Under the pieces are notes generated by a model. It worked only from the letters and a program-made list of their open reading frames with translations. It did not search any database and had not been told where the DNA came from. A program made the position numbers and the translations under genes. Positions 42,491-51,805 of a stretch of DNA of 64,000 bases are shown here, one piece after another. Numbering within the stretch: position 1 is the stretch's first letter; every line of letters begins with the position of its first letter. This DNA comes from Myxococcota bacterium (GTDB lineage: Bacteria > Myxococcota > B64-G9): the NCBI GenBank assembly GCA_022710975.1, contig JAKLGA010000010.1, positions 222,158 to 286,157 of the forward strand, given 5' to 3'.

Positions 42491-44631
42491 GCGCCCTCCG
42501 CCTGCTCACCCTGGGGCTGGGCCTGCTCCTGGCCCTGCCGGCCGCAGGGGGCCCGCCGGTCGCCAGGCCGCCGGCTGCCCCCAGGGCGGCCGCGGCCAGG
42601 CCCGCCGAGGAGCCCGGCGAGGCCGCTTACCAGCAGGCCCGGCGCGCCTACTACCGCTTCAAGGACGACCCGGCCAAGCAGAAGCTGCGCCACCACTGGA
42701 AGCGGGTGGCCGGCATGTTCGACGAGGTGGCCAGGGCCCACCCGGCCTCGGCCCGGGCCGCGGATGCCCTGTTCACCTCGGGCCGCATGTACCTGGATCT
42801 CTACAAGATCTCAAGGCTGCCCGAGGACCAGGAGGCAGCCCTGGCCCGCTTCACCAGGCTGGTCGAGGGCTATCCCAAGAGCCGGCTGGCCGACGACGGC
42901 CAGCTCCACGTCTCGCTCCACTGGCTCGAGGTGAAGAAGGACCAGGCCCGCGCCATCGCCACCCTGACCTACCTGCTCGAGCAGTTCCCGCACGGCGACG
43001 TGGCCCCCAAGGCGCGCCGCATGCTCGAGGACCTGGGAGGCCCGGCCGCGGACGACCCCGAGCCGAAGGCGGCCCGCGCCGGCCCACGGCCCGAGCCGGG
43101 TGGGGAGCGCAAGGGCCCCGACAAGGTCGAGGCAGAGGCCCGGCCCGAGCCCTCCGCGGAAGGGGAGGGGCCGGTCCTGGCCGACGTCCAGGTGGACTCG
43201 TCCCCGGACTACACCCGCATCACCCTGCACACCGGGGCCGCCTGCACCTACAAGTGGGGGACGCTGCCGCCCGACGGCGAGCACACCTTCCCGCGCCTGT
43301 ACGTGGACCTCAAGGGCACCGCCCTCGATCCCCAGCTCAAGGGGCCGATCGAGGTGCGGGACTCGGTGGTCCGGCGCATCCGCCTGGCCCCCTTCCAGCG
43401 AGGCGTGACCCGGGTGGTCGTGGATCTCAAGTCCCTGGGCGACCACAAGGTCTTCCCCATGGACACCCCGGCCCGGGTGGTGATGGACGTGAGCGGCTCG
43501 ACCGATCGCACCGCGCGCGAGCTCGGCAAGCCCACAGAAAGAGTCGCGGTCAAGGTCGAGGACAAACCGGCTGGCAAGCCCGCCCCTGACCCGGCGGCCA
43601 CAGCCGTGGACGGGGGGACGGAGGTGGACGCCGGCCCGGTGAAGACGGCCGGGAAGGCGGACGCGGGGACGGAGGCTGGCGCGGACCTCGATGGGGTGAT
43701 CGCCAGGGCCATGGCGCCGGACGGCGGCCCGCCCTCCGCCGGCCCCGGGGAGCGGGTGGCCGCGGTCGGGGAGGGCGACGAGGGAGAGGGCGAGGGCGAG
43801 GGGGAGGTCGAGGAGATCGAGGAGCCCGAACCGGCCCCACCGCCCCGCGGCAAGAAGGTCCGCCGGCCGGGCTCCCCGGTCCCCAAGTCCATGAGCAAGC
43901 CGGGCCAGTCCCTGTCCATGCTGGCCGGGCTCAAGGTGCGCAGGGTGGTCATCGACCCGGGCCACGGGGGGCGCGACCCCGGCGCCATCGGCAAGGGCGG
44001 CACCCTGGAGAAGGACGTCACCCTGGACCTCGCCAAGCGGCTGGCCAAGCTCCTGAAGGCCGACAAGGAGCTGGGGCTGAAGCAGGTCGTGCTGACCCGC
44101 ACGAAGGACGAGTTCCTGGCCCTGGAGAAGCGCACCGCCCTGGCCAACAAGCTGGGGGCCGACCTGTTCATCTCGCTGCACTGCAACGCCCACCGGAACC
44201 GGAAGTTCCGCGGGGTCGAGACGTTCTACCTGGACCTCACCGACGACCGCTACTCCATCCGCCTGGCCGCCCGGGAGAACGCCACCAGCGAGAAGACCAT
44301 CTCCGACCTGAAGTTCATCCTGGCCGACCTGGCCCTCAAGTCCCACGTGGACGACTCCATCGCCCTGGGCGAGAGCATCCAGCGGGCTGCGGTCGGAACC
44401 CTCAAGCGGAGCTACAAGAAGGTCAAGGACCTCCGCCTCAAGCCAGCGCTTTTCTACGTGCTGATCGGCGCGCGCATGCCCTCGGTGCTGATGGAGACCT
44501 CCTTCATCTCGAACGAGGATGAGGAAAAGCTTCTCAACACATCGGACTACAAAGACAAGCTCGTCAAGGGGATCCACCAGGGCCTGAAGAACTTCATCCA
44601 GGCCCGCGACGAGGTCCAGGAGCCGGGCTGA
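42487..44631 (+). CDS. N-acetylmuramoyl-L-alanine amidase with AMIN and TPR-like regions
   Basis: Periplasmic zinc amidase that splits peptidoglycan, AmiC-like, 714 aa. A signal peptide covers residues 1-22. Residues 35-190 are TPR/YbgF-like helices (FTRLVEGYPKSRLADDGQL, YLLEQFPHGDVAPKA). An AMIN domain, which targets septal sites, lies at about 235-330 (YTRITLHTG, RVVVDLKSL). A long glycine/glutamate/proline linker (about 335-470) precedes the catalytic Amidase_3 domain: VVIDPGHGGRDPGAIG, the zinc glutamate in TLEKDVTLDLA, FISLHCNAH and the catalytic METSFISNEDE. An amidase of this kind with an AMIN domain normally needs activation by EnvC/NlpD-type proteins. The start overlaps mutS by 4 nt and xer follows 4 nt later. 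Confidence 0.92.
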   Translation: MSALRLLTLGLGLLLALPAAGGPPVARPPAAPRAAAARPAEEPGEAAYQQARRAYYRFKDDPAKQKLRHHWKRVAGMFDEVARAHPASARAADALFTSGRMYLDLYKISRLPEDQEAALARFTRLVEGYPKSRLADDGQLHVSLHWLEVKKDQARAIATLTYLLEQFPHGDVAPKARRMLEDLGGPAADDPEPKAARAGPRPEPGGERKGPDKVEAEARPEPSAEGEGPVLADVQVDSSPDYTRITLHTGAACTYKWGTLPPDGEHTFPRLYVDLKGTALDPQLKGPIEVRDSVVRRIRLAPFQRGVTRVVVDLKSLGDHKVFPMDTPARVVMDVSGSTDRTARELGKPTERVAVKVEDKPAGKPAPDPAATAVDGGTEVDAGPVKTAGKADAGTEAGADLDGVIARAMAPDGGPPSAGPGERVAAVGEGDEGEGEGEGEVEEIEEPEPAPPPRGKKVRRPGSPVPKSMSKPGQSLSMLAGLKVRRVVIDPGHGGRDPGAIGKGGTLEKDVTLDLAKRLAKLLKADKELGLKQVVLTRTKDEFLALEKRTALANKLGADLFISLHCNAHRNRKFRGVETFYLDLTDDRYSIRLAARENATSEKTISDLKFILADLALKSHVDDSIALGESIQRAAVGTLKRSYKKVKDLRLKPALFYVLIGARMPSVLMETSFISNEDEEKLLNTSDYKDKLVKGIHQGLKNFIQARDEVQEPG

Positions 44632-44635
44632 GCCC

Positions 44636-45553
<918 letters not shown>

Positions 45554-45565
45554 AGGGAGCGCGCG

Positions 45566-46834
45566 GTGACTACCCTCGCCTGGAGCCTGATTGTCCTGCT
45601 TGCCCAGAGTGCCGGACTCGGGGACGGAGGTTCCCTGGCCGGGCTCAAGGCGGCCTACGAGCAGGCCCTCTCCCGGGCCCGGGAGGCCCGCCTGGCGGGC
45701 CAGGCCGAGGAGGCCGACCAGCGCTACCTGGAAGCTTGGCAGAAGGCCCACCAGGCCTACCTGGGCAAGGCGTTCGGCACGAAACCCTACCGCTTCCCGG
45801 TCGGGGACGTCTCGCGGGGTGACTTCCGCCAGCAGGAGATCGAGCTCCCGGCCGGGGAGGAGATCCCGGTCGGGGTGGCCGAGGAGGCGATCCGGGCCGC
45901 GGACGAGCTTGACCGGCCCGAGACCGTCCTGGCCTGGCTGCCCCGCCTGAGCATCCTGTTCGGCACGAGCTCGGCGCCCGACCCGGGCGAGCTGTCCGGC
46001 CAGGCCTCGAAGCTCCTCGAGGAGCTCGCCGGCCGCGCCCTGCAGGAGGGCCGGCTGGAGGCAGAGGCCGCCTACCGCTCCCGGCTGGACCAGGCGCGAG
46101 CCAGGCGCGAGGCCGAGTGGGCCGCGGCCGCCGCGGAGGAGGATCGCGACCGCTGGCTCGGCCTGGCCATCCTGGCCGGGTGCCTGCTGCCGGTCTGGTT
46201 CTTCGAGGCCCGCTTCGCGCTCCGCAGCCGCAAGGAGCGCCTCCTGCTGGGCCACGAGCAGTGGAACGACGGGGCCGTGCTGCACTCGGCCCGGGTGCTG
46301 GCGCGCGACCCGGAGGGCCGGCCGAGGGTGTTCGCCACCACCCCGGGGGACGTGATCGGCCGGGCGATCACCACCCTGCTGCTGCAGGGCATGGCGCTCG
46401 GCGCGGCCGTGGCCGGGGTGATCTTCCTCGACCTGGCCTGGGACCACGCGGGCGACACCGGCACCTCGATCATCCTGGGGCTGGTGTGGCTGTTCTTCGC
46501 CTTCGCCGGGCTCATGGTCATGTTCGGCGCGGCCAGCCCGAGCGCCACGGTGCGGAGGCGGGTGGACCTCAGCCCGGATGGCGTGGTGGTCCGCTCCCGC
46601 TCGGGCCTGCTCCTGCGGCGTTCCTGGACCGACCTCTTCCCCTGGGACCAGGTGAGGGACGCCCGGATCCAGCGCCACGAGCAGCAGGTCAAGCACGCCA
46701 AGATCGTCACCCACCTGGTGATCCTGGACGCCGGCGACCGCAGCGTGGTCCTGGGCGGCCAGCCCGAGCGCAGGCTGGACCAGGCCCTGGAGCTCGTGGA
46801 GTCGGTCCGGGCCCACCTCCCGAAGGGCTTCTGA
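45566..46834 (+). CDS. membrane protein of unknown function
   Basis: Unrecognised protein, 422 aa. The N-terminus has a hydrophobic segment (LAWSLIVLLAQSAG), then an alanine/glutamate-rich helical periplasmic stretch to residue 190. Three likely transmembrane helices follow, at about 196-214, 273-290 and 302-322 (LGLVWLFFAFAGLMVMFG). The C-terminal 100 residues (RRVDLSPDGVVVRSRSG, DQVRDARIQRHEQQVKHA) look like a small soluble beta-rich domain resembling bacterial PH-like domains, a weak impression only. The GTG at 45566 has AAGGGAG upstream and follows xer by 12 nt, so it belongs to the mutS-amiC-xer transcript. Confidence 0.7.
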   Translation: MTTLAWSLIVLLAQSAGLGDGGSLAGLKAAYEQALSRAREARLAGQAEEADQRYLEAWQKAHQAYLGKAFGTKPYRFPVGDVSRGDFRQQEIELPAGEEIPVGVAEEAIRAADELDRPETVLAWLPRLSILFGTSSAPDPGELSGQASKLLEELAGRALQEGRLEAEAAYRSRLDQARARREAEWAAAAAEEDRDRWLGLAILAGCLLPVWFFEARFALRSRKERLLLGHEQWNDGAVLHSARVLARDPEGRPRVFATTPGDVIGRAITTLLLQGMALGAAVAGVIFLDLAWDHAGDTGTSIILGLVWLFFAFAGLMVMFGAASPSATVRRRVDLSPDGVVVRSRSGLLLRRSWTDLFPWDQVRDARIQRHEQQVKHAKIVTHLVILDAGDRSVVLGGQPERRLDQALELVESVRAHLPKGF

Positions 46835-46881
46835 GCCGCGCATCCCCTTGCGCCGATTCGTCTTTCCGTCCCAGGAATCCA

Positions 46882-46910
46882 TTGACAGATCGGGCTCGAC
46901 CGGGTACCCT
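46882..46910 (+). promoter_or_regulatory. promoter of the M50-trpS-scp cluster
   Basis: TTGACA (46882-46887), exactly 17 bp, TACCCT (46905-46910). About 60 nt of leader follow before the ATG at 46977. It is the only clear promoter before the long tight run up to 55706. Confidence 0.6.
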
Positions 46911-46976
46911 GCGGCGATTCCGGGAGGACCTGGGAACCGGGGACGGAGGCGCCCCGGGGACGGGTCGAGGACTGCG

Positions 46977-47672
46977 ATGGACTCGTCGGATCTGCTGCGC
47001 GCGGTGTTCGTGCTCATCCCGATGATCCTGTCGCTCACGGTGCACGAGTTCTCCCACGCCTGGATGGCCTTCAGGCTGGGGGACGACACCGCGGCGCGCA
47101 TGGGGCGCCTGACCCTCAACCCGGTGGCGCACATCGACCCCATCGGCACCCTGCTCATCCCCATGGTGGGCCTGGTGTCCGGGGTGCCCTTCTTCGGCTG
47201 GGCCAAGCCCGTGCCGGTCTCGCCGGTCAACTACACCCGCAAGCTGCGCATGCGCACGGCGGACATCCTGGTGTCCGCGGCCGGGCCGGTCTCGAACCTG
47301 CTGTTCGCCGCGGTCATGGTGGGGCTGCTGGCCGTCGTGGGCCAGGCGGCGTTGCCGGACATCGTCGCGGGCACCCGCAACCTGCACGTGGCCGCGGTGC
47401 GGCTGATGGGCTGGACCCTGGTGATCAACCTGGGGCTGTTCGTGTTCAACCTGATCCCGGTGCCGCCGCTCGACGGCAGCCACGTCCTGGCCGGGCTGCT
47501 CCCGGACCGGCACCGCGGGGTGATGGAGTTCATCTCCCGCTACTCCTTCGTCCTGTTCATCCTGATCCTGTTCCTGGGCGGCAGGTACATCGGCGCGGCC
47601 GTGGAGTGGCTCATGTCGGGCTTCTCGGCCCTGGTGGGCTTCGACCTGTGGCTGACGCTGATGGGAGCGTGA
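46977..47672 (+). CDS. site-2 protease family membrane metallopeptidase (M50)
   Basis: Intramembrane zinc protease of the M50B type, 231 aa, a compact Rhodobacter/YwhC-like form without PDZ domain. The zinc-binding HEFSH lies near residue 23 within the first helix. GRLTLNPVAHIDPIGT follows, and the third ligand region is NLIPVPPLDGSHV near 160. Four to five further hydrophobic helices make up the rest. The ATG at 46977 is chosen because the longer frame upstream crosses the promoter; a weak GAGGAC-like ribosome site is distant. In many bacteria this short peptidase gene precedes trpS-scpA-scpB-rluB, as here. The substrate is unknown. Confidence 0.88.
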   Translation: MDSSDLLRAVFVLIPMILSLTVHEFSHAWMAFRLGDDTAARMGRLTLNPVAHIDPIGTLLIPMVGLVSGVPFFGWAKPVPVSPVNYTRKLRMRTADILVSAAGPVSNLLFAAVMVGLLAVVGQAALPDIVAGTRNLHVAAVRLMGWTLVINLGLFVFNLIPVPPLDGSHVLAGLLPDRHRGVMEFISRYSFVLFILILFLGGRYIGAAVEWLMSGFSALVGFDLWLTLMGA

Positions 47673-47681
47673 GGGTTAGGC

Positions 47682-48683
47682 ATGGCGAAGCAGAGGGTGT
47701 TGAGCGGCATGCAGGCCTCGGGCCTGCTGCACCTGGGCAACTACCACGGGGCGCTCGAGAACTGGGTGCGGCTCCAGGACGACTACGAGTGCTTCTTCTT
47801 CGTGGCCGACTGGCACGCGCTGACCACCCTGTTCCAGGACCCGGGCAAGATCCGCGAGCACACCCGGGAGATCGTGCTCGACTTCCTGGCCTGCGGGCTG
47901 GACCCCGAGCGCAGCGCCATCTTCGTCCAGTCGGAGGTGCTGCAGCACGCGGAGCTGTTCACCCTGCTGTCGATGCTCACCCCGGTGCCCTGGCTCGAGC
48001 GCGTGCCGACCTACAAGGACAAGCAGCGCGACCTGGCCACCTCGGGCAAGGACCTGTCCTCGTTCGGCTTCCTGGGCTACCCCGTGCTGCAGGCGGCCGA
48101 CATCTCCATCTACGACGCGAACTTCGTGCCGGTGGGGGAGGATCAGCTCCCGCACCTGGAGCTGACCCGCGAGATCGTGCGCCGCTTCAACTTCCTCTAC
48201 GGCGACTGCCTGGTCGAGCCCAAGGCGCTGCTGACCCGCCACAAGGTGCTGCCCGGGCTGGACGGCCGCAAGATGTCCAAGAGCTACGGCAACGCGGTCT
48301 ACCTGTCCGACGACGACGCGGCCGTCCGCCAGAAGCTGATGAACGCGGTCACCGACCCGCAGCGCCAGCGGCGCAAGGATCCGGGCCGGCCCGAGGTGTG
48401 CAACGTGTTCGCCTACCACCGCCTGTACGCCCCGGCCGGGCGGCTGTCCCAGATCGACGACGGCTGCCGCAGGGCCGAGCTCGGCTGCGTGGACTGCAAG
48501 AAGGAGCTGGTGGAGACCTTCTTCCGCGCCTTCGGCGACATCCGCGCCCGCCGCCGGGCCCTGGCCGGGGATCCCGGCCGGGTGCGGCAGATCCTGGACG
48601 CCGGCGCGGCTCGCGCGCGGGAGGTGGCCGAGCGCACCATGATCCGGGTGCGCGAGGCGATGAAGATGGGGTGGCGTCCTTGA
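47682..48683 (+). CDS. trpS: tryptophanyl-tRNA synthetase
   Basis: Class I aminoacyl-tRNA synthetase charging tRNA-Trp, 333 aa. The HIGH-equivalent HLGNYHGAL is at residues 17-25, preceded by SGMQASGLL, and the KMSKS loop lies in GRKMSKSYGN near 198. VGEDQLPHLELTREI is the family hallmark. It starts 9 nt after the protease gene. The end overlaps the scpA start, placing it in the same transcript. Length and motifs are those of the housekeeping enzyme. Confidence 0.95.
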   Translation: MAKQRVLSGMQASGLLHLGNYHGALENWVRLQDDYECFFFVADWHALTTLFQDPGKIREHTREIVLDFLACGLDPERSAIFVQSEVLQHAELFTLLSMLTPVPWLERVPTYKDKQRDLATSGKDLSSFGFLGYPVLQAADISIYDANFVPVGEDQLPHLELTREIVRRFNFLYGDCLVEPKALLTRHKVLPGLDGRKMSKSYGNAVYLSDDDAAVRQKLMNAVTDPQRQRRKDPGRPEVCNVFAYHRLYAPAGRLSQIDDGCRRAELGCVDCKKELVETFFRAFGDIRARRRALAGDPGRVRQILDAGAARAREVAERTMIRVREAMKMGWRP

Positions 48684-49564
48684 GCCCCGCCAGCGAGGAC
48701 CGCCAGGACCGTGAGCCGGCCGCGGACGGGGCGCCGGCGGCCGCGGCCGCCGATGCCAGGGACTGGGAGGACGTCTCCCCGCCGCCCGAGGGGCTGCGCC
48801 GGGACGGCCTGACCATCGCGCTGCCGGTGTTCGAGGGGCCGCTCGATCTGCTGCTGCACCTCATCAAGAAGCACGAGATCGACATCTTCGACATCCCCAT
48901 CGCGCTGATCACCGACAAGTACATGGCCTACCTCGGGTGGATGGAGGTGCTGGACCTCGACATCGCCGGGGAGTTCCTGGTGATGGCGGCCACCCTGGCC
49001 CACATCAAGTCGCGCATGCTGCTGCCGCCCGACGAGGCGGTGGGCGAGGAGGAGGCCGAGGAGGAGGGCGATCCGCGCGAGGAGCTCGTGCGGCGGCTGC
49101 TGGAGTACCAGCGCTACAAGGAGGTCGCCGACGAGCTGAGGGACCGGCCGCTGCTGTTCCGCGACGTGTTCGTGCGCGACGGCCAGGCGCCCTCGGTGGA
49201 GTCCGACAACCCGTTCTCCGAGGTCTCCGTGTTCCGGCTGGTCGAGGCCCTCGACCGGGTGATGAAGAAGACCCAGACCCGCATCGGCCACGAGGTGGTG
49301 ATGGACCGGGTGTCCATCGCCGACCGGATCCTGGAGCTGGTGGAGCTGCTCAAGACCCGGCGCGAGGTGACCTTCGAGGACATGTTCGTCGGCGCCCGCA
49401 CCCGCATGGCCGTCGTGGCGACCTTCCTGGCCATCCTCGAGATGGCCAGGCTCAAGATGATCCGTGTGCACCAGGCCGACGCCTCCGAGGTGATCCACAT
49501 CCTCTCGCGCCTGGAGGATGTCGACGTGGACGCCAGGATGGCGAACGTGACCATCGATCGGTGA
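48671..49564 (+). CDS. scpA: segregation and condensation protein A
   Basis: Kleisin subunit of the SMC-ScpAB chromosome condensation complex, 297 aa. The SMC-binding N-terminal region starts at about residue 42 with LPVFEGPLDLLLHLIKKHEIDIFDIPIALIT, which is diagnostic. The middle is acidic (VGEEEAEEEGDPREE) and the C-terminal winged helix is TFEDMFVGARTRMAVVATFLAILEM. The first 40 residues are alanine/proline-rich and extra. Two starts are possible, GTG 48671 and TTG 48680 (TTGA overlapping the trpS stop); GTG is preferred as the commoner codon. It pairs with scpB, 8 nt downstream. Confidence 0.94.
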   Translation: MASLSPASEDRQDREPAADGAPAAAAADARDWEDVSPPPEGLRRDGLTIALPVFEGPLDLLLHLIKKHEIDIFDIPIALITDKYMAYLGWMEVLDLDIAGEFLVMAATLAHIKSRMLLPPDEAVGEEEAEEEGDPREELVRRLLEYQRYKEVADELRDRPLLFRDVFVRDGQAPSVESDNPFSEVSVFRLVEALDRVMKKTQTRIGHEVVMDRVSIADRILELVELLKTRREVTFEDMFVGARTRMAVVATFLAILEMARLKMIRVHQADASEVIHILSRLEDVDVDARMANVTIDR

Positions 49565-49571
49565 GGAAGGC

Positions 49572-50981
49572 ATGGGAACCCGCAAGACCCGCGAACAGCT
49601 CGATGCCGAGATGAGCCGCCTGCCCCAGTCCGGGGGCGAGCCTGGCGCGCCGCCCTCGCCTGGGCCGGACGCCGGGGCGGGCTCCGCGCCCGCCCCCGAG
49701 GACACCCCCGCGGGGCTGGCGGAGGCCGCGGAGCGGGAGCTGCCGGACGAGTACGAGGGCAGCGCCGCGGTCGGGGAGGAGCAGCCCGTCCCCGCGGCCC
49801 CGGCCTCCGAGCTGGAGTTCGTCGAGGACGGTCCGGGTGCACCGGACGCGCCGGGCACCGAGCCCCAGCCCGGGGAGGACGTCCTCGAGCAGGACGGCGG
49901 GGCGGCCCGGCCCGAGCCGGCCGAGGCGCCCGCGCCGCTCGTGCCGGCGCCCGAGGATCCCGCGGCGGCCGAGGGCCAGGAGGTCGAGCCGCGCCTGCTT
50001 CCGCGCATCAAGGGCGTGGTGGAGAGCCTGCTTTTCGTGGCCGGCGAGCCCCTGCCGGTCTCCGCGCTGCTCGGGCTGGTGCGCGACATCCAGCCCGGGC
50101 TGTCGGGCCGGGCCCTGCGCGGGGTGGTGGACCAGCTCCGCGACGAGCTCCGGGAGGGGGCCCGCGGGGTGCGCCTGGCCGAGGTGGCCGGCGGCTACCA
50201 GCTCCGCACGCCGTCGGAGTTCTCGCCCCTGGTGCGGAAGCTCATCACCCGCCGGCCGCCGCGCATGACCCGGCCGACCCTGGAGACCCTGGCGATCATC
50301 GCCTACCGCCAGCCGGTCACCCGCTCGGAGATCGAGGACATCCGCGGGGTGGACTCGGGCCCGGTGCTGAAGCACCTGCTGGAGAAGAAGCTGGTCAAGA
50401 TCCTGGGCCGCAAGGAGGACGTGGGCCGGCCGCTGATCTACGGCACCACCAAGGAGTTCCTGGAGTTCTTCTCGCTGAAGGACCTCAAGAGCCTGCCCAC
50501 CCTGAAGGACTTCGTGGAGCTGTCCGACGAGCACCGGGCCCAGCTCGGGCTCGAGGCGCGCGAGGCCGCGGTCGAGAAGGGCGCGGGGCCCGAGGCGACC
50601 GAGCTGCAGCCCGCGCTCACCGACGACTACACGCCCGTGGGCGAGGACGAGGTGCTGCAGGAGCTCAGCCAGGCGCTGGACGAGCTGAAGGACCGCAACC
50701 GGGAACTGAAGCGGGACGTGCTGGGAAAGAAGGTTGAGGAGGACGGGGAGGAGGCAGGGGAGCAGACCGGCGCGCCGGTGGCCGAGGTCGTGGAGCCCGG
50801 GAGCTCCGAGGTGTCCGCATCGTCCGAGGGGTCCGCATCGTCCGAGTCTGACGACGAGGGCGATGACGAGGACCTGACCGACGAGGAGCTGGCCGAGACG
50901 GAGGAGGACGACGAGGACGAGGACGAGGACGACGAGGACGACGAAGACGACGACGACGAGCCTCCGCAGGAGGAGCTGTGA
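49572..50981 (+). CDS. scpB: segregation and condensation protein B with long low-complexity arms
   Basis: ScpB partner of the SMC complex, 469 aa, about twice the usual 190-200. The winged-helix core lies at about 140-310: VVESLLFVAGEPLPVSAL, then GGYQLRTPSEFSPLVRKL, RPTLETLAIIAYRQPVTRSEIEDIRGVDSG and GRKEDVGRPLIYGTT, all diagnostic. The first 135 residues are proline/alanine/glutamate-rich. The last 130 end in a serine-rich short repeat (SASSEG-SASSES) and a long aspartate/glutamate run. Both arms are probably disordered. Their DNA contains GAC/GAG simple repeats near 50880-50960. Such arms are found in several Myxococcota proteins, but their role here is unknown. Confidence 0.92.
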   Translation: MGTRKTREQLDAEMSRLPQSGGEPGAPPSPGPDAGAGSAPAPEDTPAGLAEAAERELPDEYEGSAAVGEEQPVPAAPASELEFVEDGPGAPDAPGTEPQPGEDVLEQDGGAARPEPAEAPAPLVPAPEDPAAAEGQEVEPRLLPRIKGVVESLLFVAGEPLPVSALLGLVRDIQPGLSGRALRGVVDQLRDELREGARGVRLAEVAGGYQLRTPSEFSPLVRKLITRRPPRMTRPTLETLAIIAYRQPVTRSEIEDIRGVDSGPVLKHLLEKKLVKILGRKEDVGRPLIYGTTKEFLEFFSLKDLKSLPTLKDFVELSDEHRAQLGLEAREAAVEKGAGPEATELQPALTDDYTPVGEDEVLQELSQALDELKDRNRELKRDVLGKKVEEDGEEAGEQTGAPVAEVVEPGSSEVSASSEGSASSESDDEGDDEDLTDEELAETEEDDEDEDEDDEDDEDDDDEPPQEEL

Positions 50982-51009
50982 GCGCCCCGCGGGGCGGGTG
51001 GTGCGCGAG

Positions 51010-51801
51010 ATGAAGCGGCGTGGCGCGAAGCGCGAGGACGGTCCGGAGCGCGGCGAGCGGCTGCAGAAGCTCATCGCCGCCACCGGCCTGGCCTCGCGCC
51101 GGGAGGCCGAGCGGCTCATCCAGGCGGGCCGGGTGAGCGTGGACGGGCGCGCGGTGACCGAGCTCGGCACGCGGGTCGACCCGCGCCGGGCGGAGATCGC
51201 CGTGGACGGCAAGCCGCTCGTCACGCGGGTGGCCCGCCGCGAGCTCATGCTGTACAAGCCGCGCGGGATGCTGGCGACGCTCACCGATCCCCAGGGCGGC
51301 CGGCCCGCGCTCGGCGCGCTGCTCCGCGAGCAGGCCCCGGGCGCCGCCCGCCTGCTACCGGTCGGCCGCCTGGACTTCCAGGCCGAGGGTCTGCTGGTGC
51401 TCAGCAGCGACGGCGAGCTCGCCCGGCGCCTCGGGCGGCCGGACTGCGGGGTGCCGAGCACCTACCAGGTGCGGGTGCAGGGCCAGCCCTCGCCGGCCAC
51501 GCTGCAGGGTCTGGTGCGCGGGGTGGAGCTCGAGGACGGGCACGCCGCGGTGATAGAGTCCGAGGTGCTCAAGAAGAACCCCAGCTCCACCTGGCTCACG
51601 CTGACGTTGCTCGACACGCGGCCGCGCATCCTGCCGCGCCTGTTCGAACGGCTCGGGCACACGCTGCTGCGCAGCCTGCGGGTGTCCTACGGGGGCCTGG
51701 AGCTGGGCCGGCTGCGCGAGCGGGAGACGCGGGCGCTGACCGCCGAGGAGGCGGCCACGCTCCGGGGCTGGGGGCTCGACGCCCCCGGCGACGAGGGGTA
51801 G
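51010..51801 (+). CDS. rluB: 23S rRNA pseudouridine synthase, RluB/RsuA family
   Basis: Pseudouridine synthase of the RsuA/RluB/E/F branch, 263 aa. The N-terminal S4 RNA-binding domain is GERLQKLIAATGLASRREAERLI with VSVDGRAV. The catalytic aspartate lies in GRLDFQAEGLLVLSSDGEL near residue 120, and the following YQVRVQG and LLRSLRVSYGGLEL match the family. The ATG at 51010 with GGGTGG upstream is preferred over the in-frame GTG at 50998. Position directly after scpAB is the common conserved order. Assignment to RluB rather than a sister enzyme rests on this synteny. Confidence 0.9.
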   Translation: MKRRGAKREDGPERGERLQKLIAATGLASRREAERLIQAGRVSVDGRAVTELGTRVDPRRAEIAVDGKPLVTRVARRELMLYKPRGMLATLTDPQGGRPALGALLREQAPGAARLLPVGRLDFQAEGLLVLSSDGELARRLGRPDCGVPSTYQVRVQGQPSPATLQGLVRGVELEDGHAAVIESEVLKKNPSSTWLTLTLLDTRPRILPRLFERLGHTLLRSLRVSYGGLELGRLRERETRALTAEEAATLRGWGLDAPGDEG

Positions 51802-51805
51802 AGCC

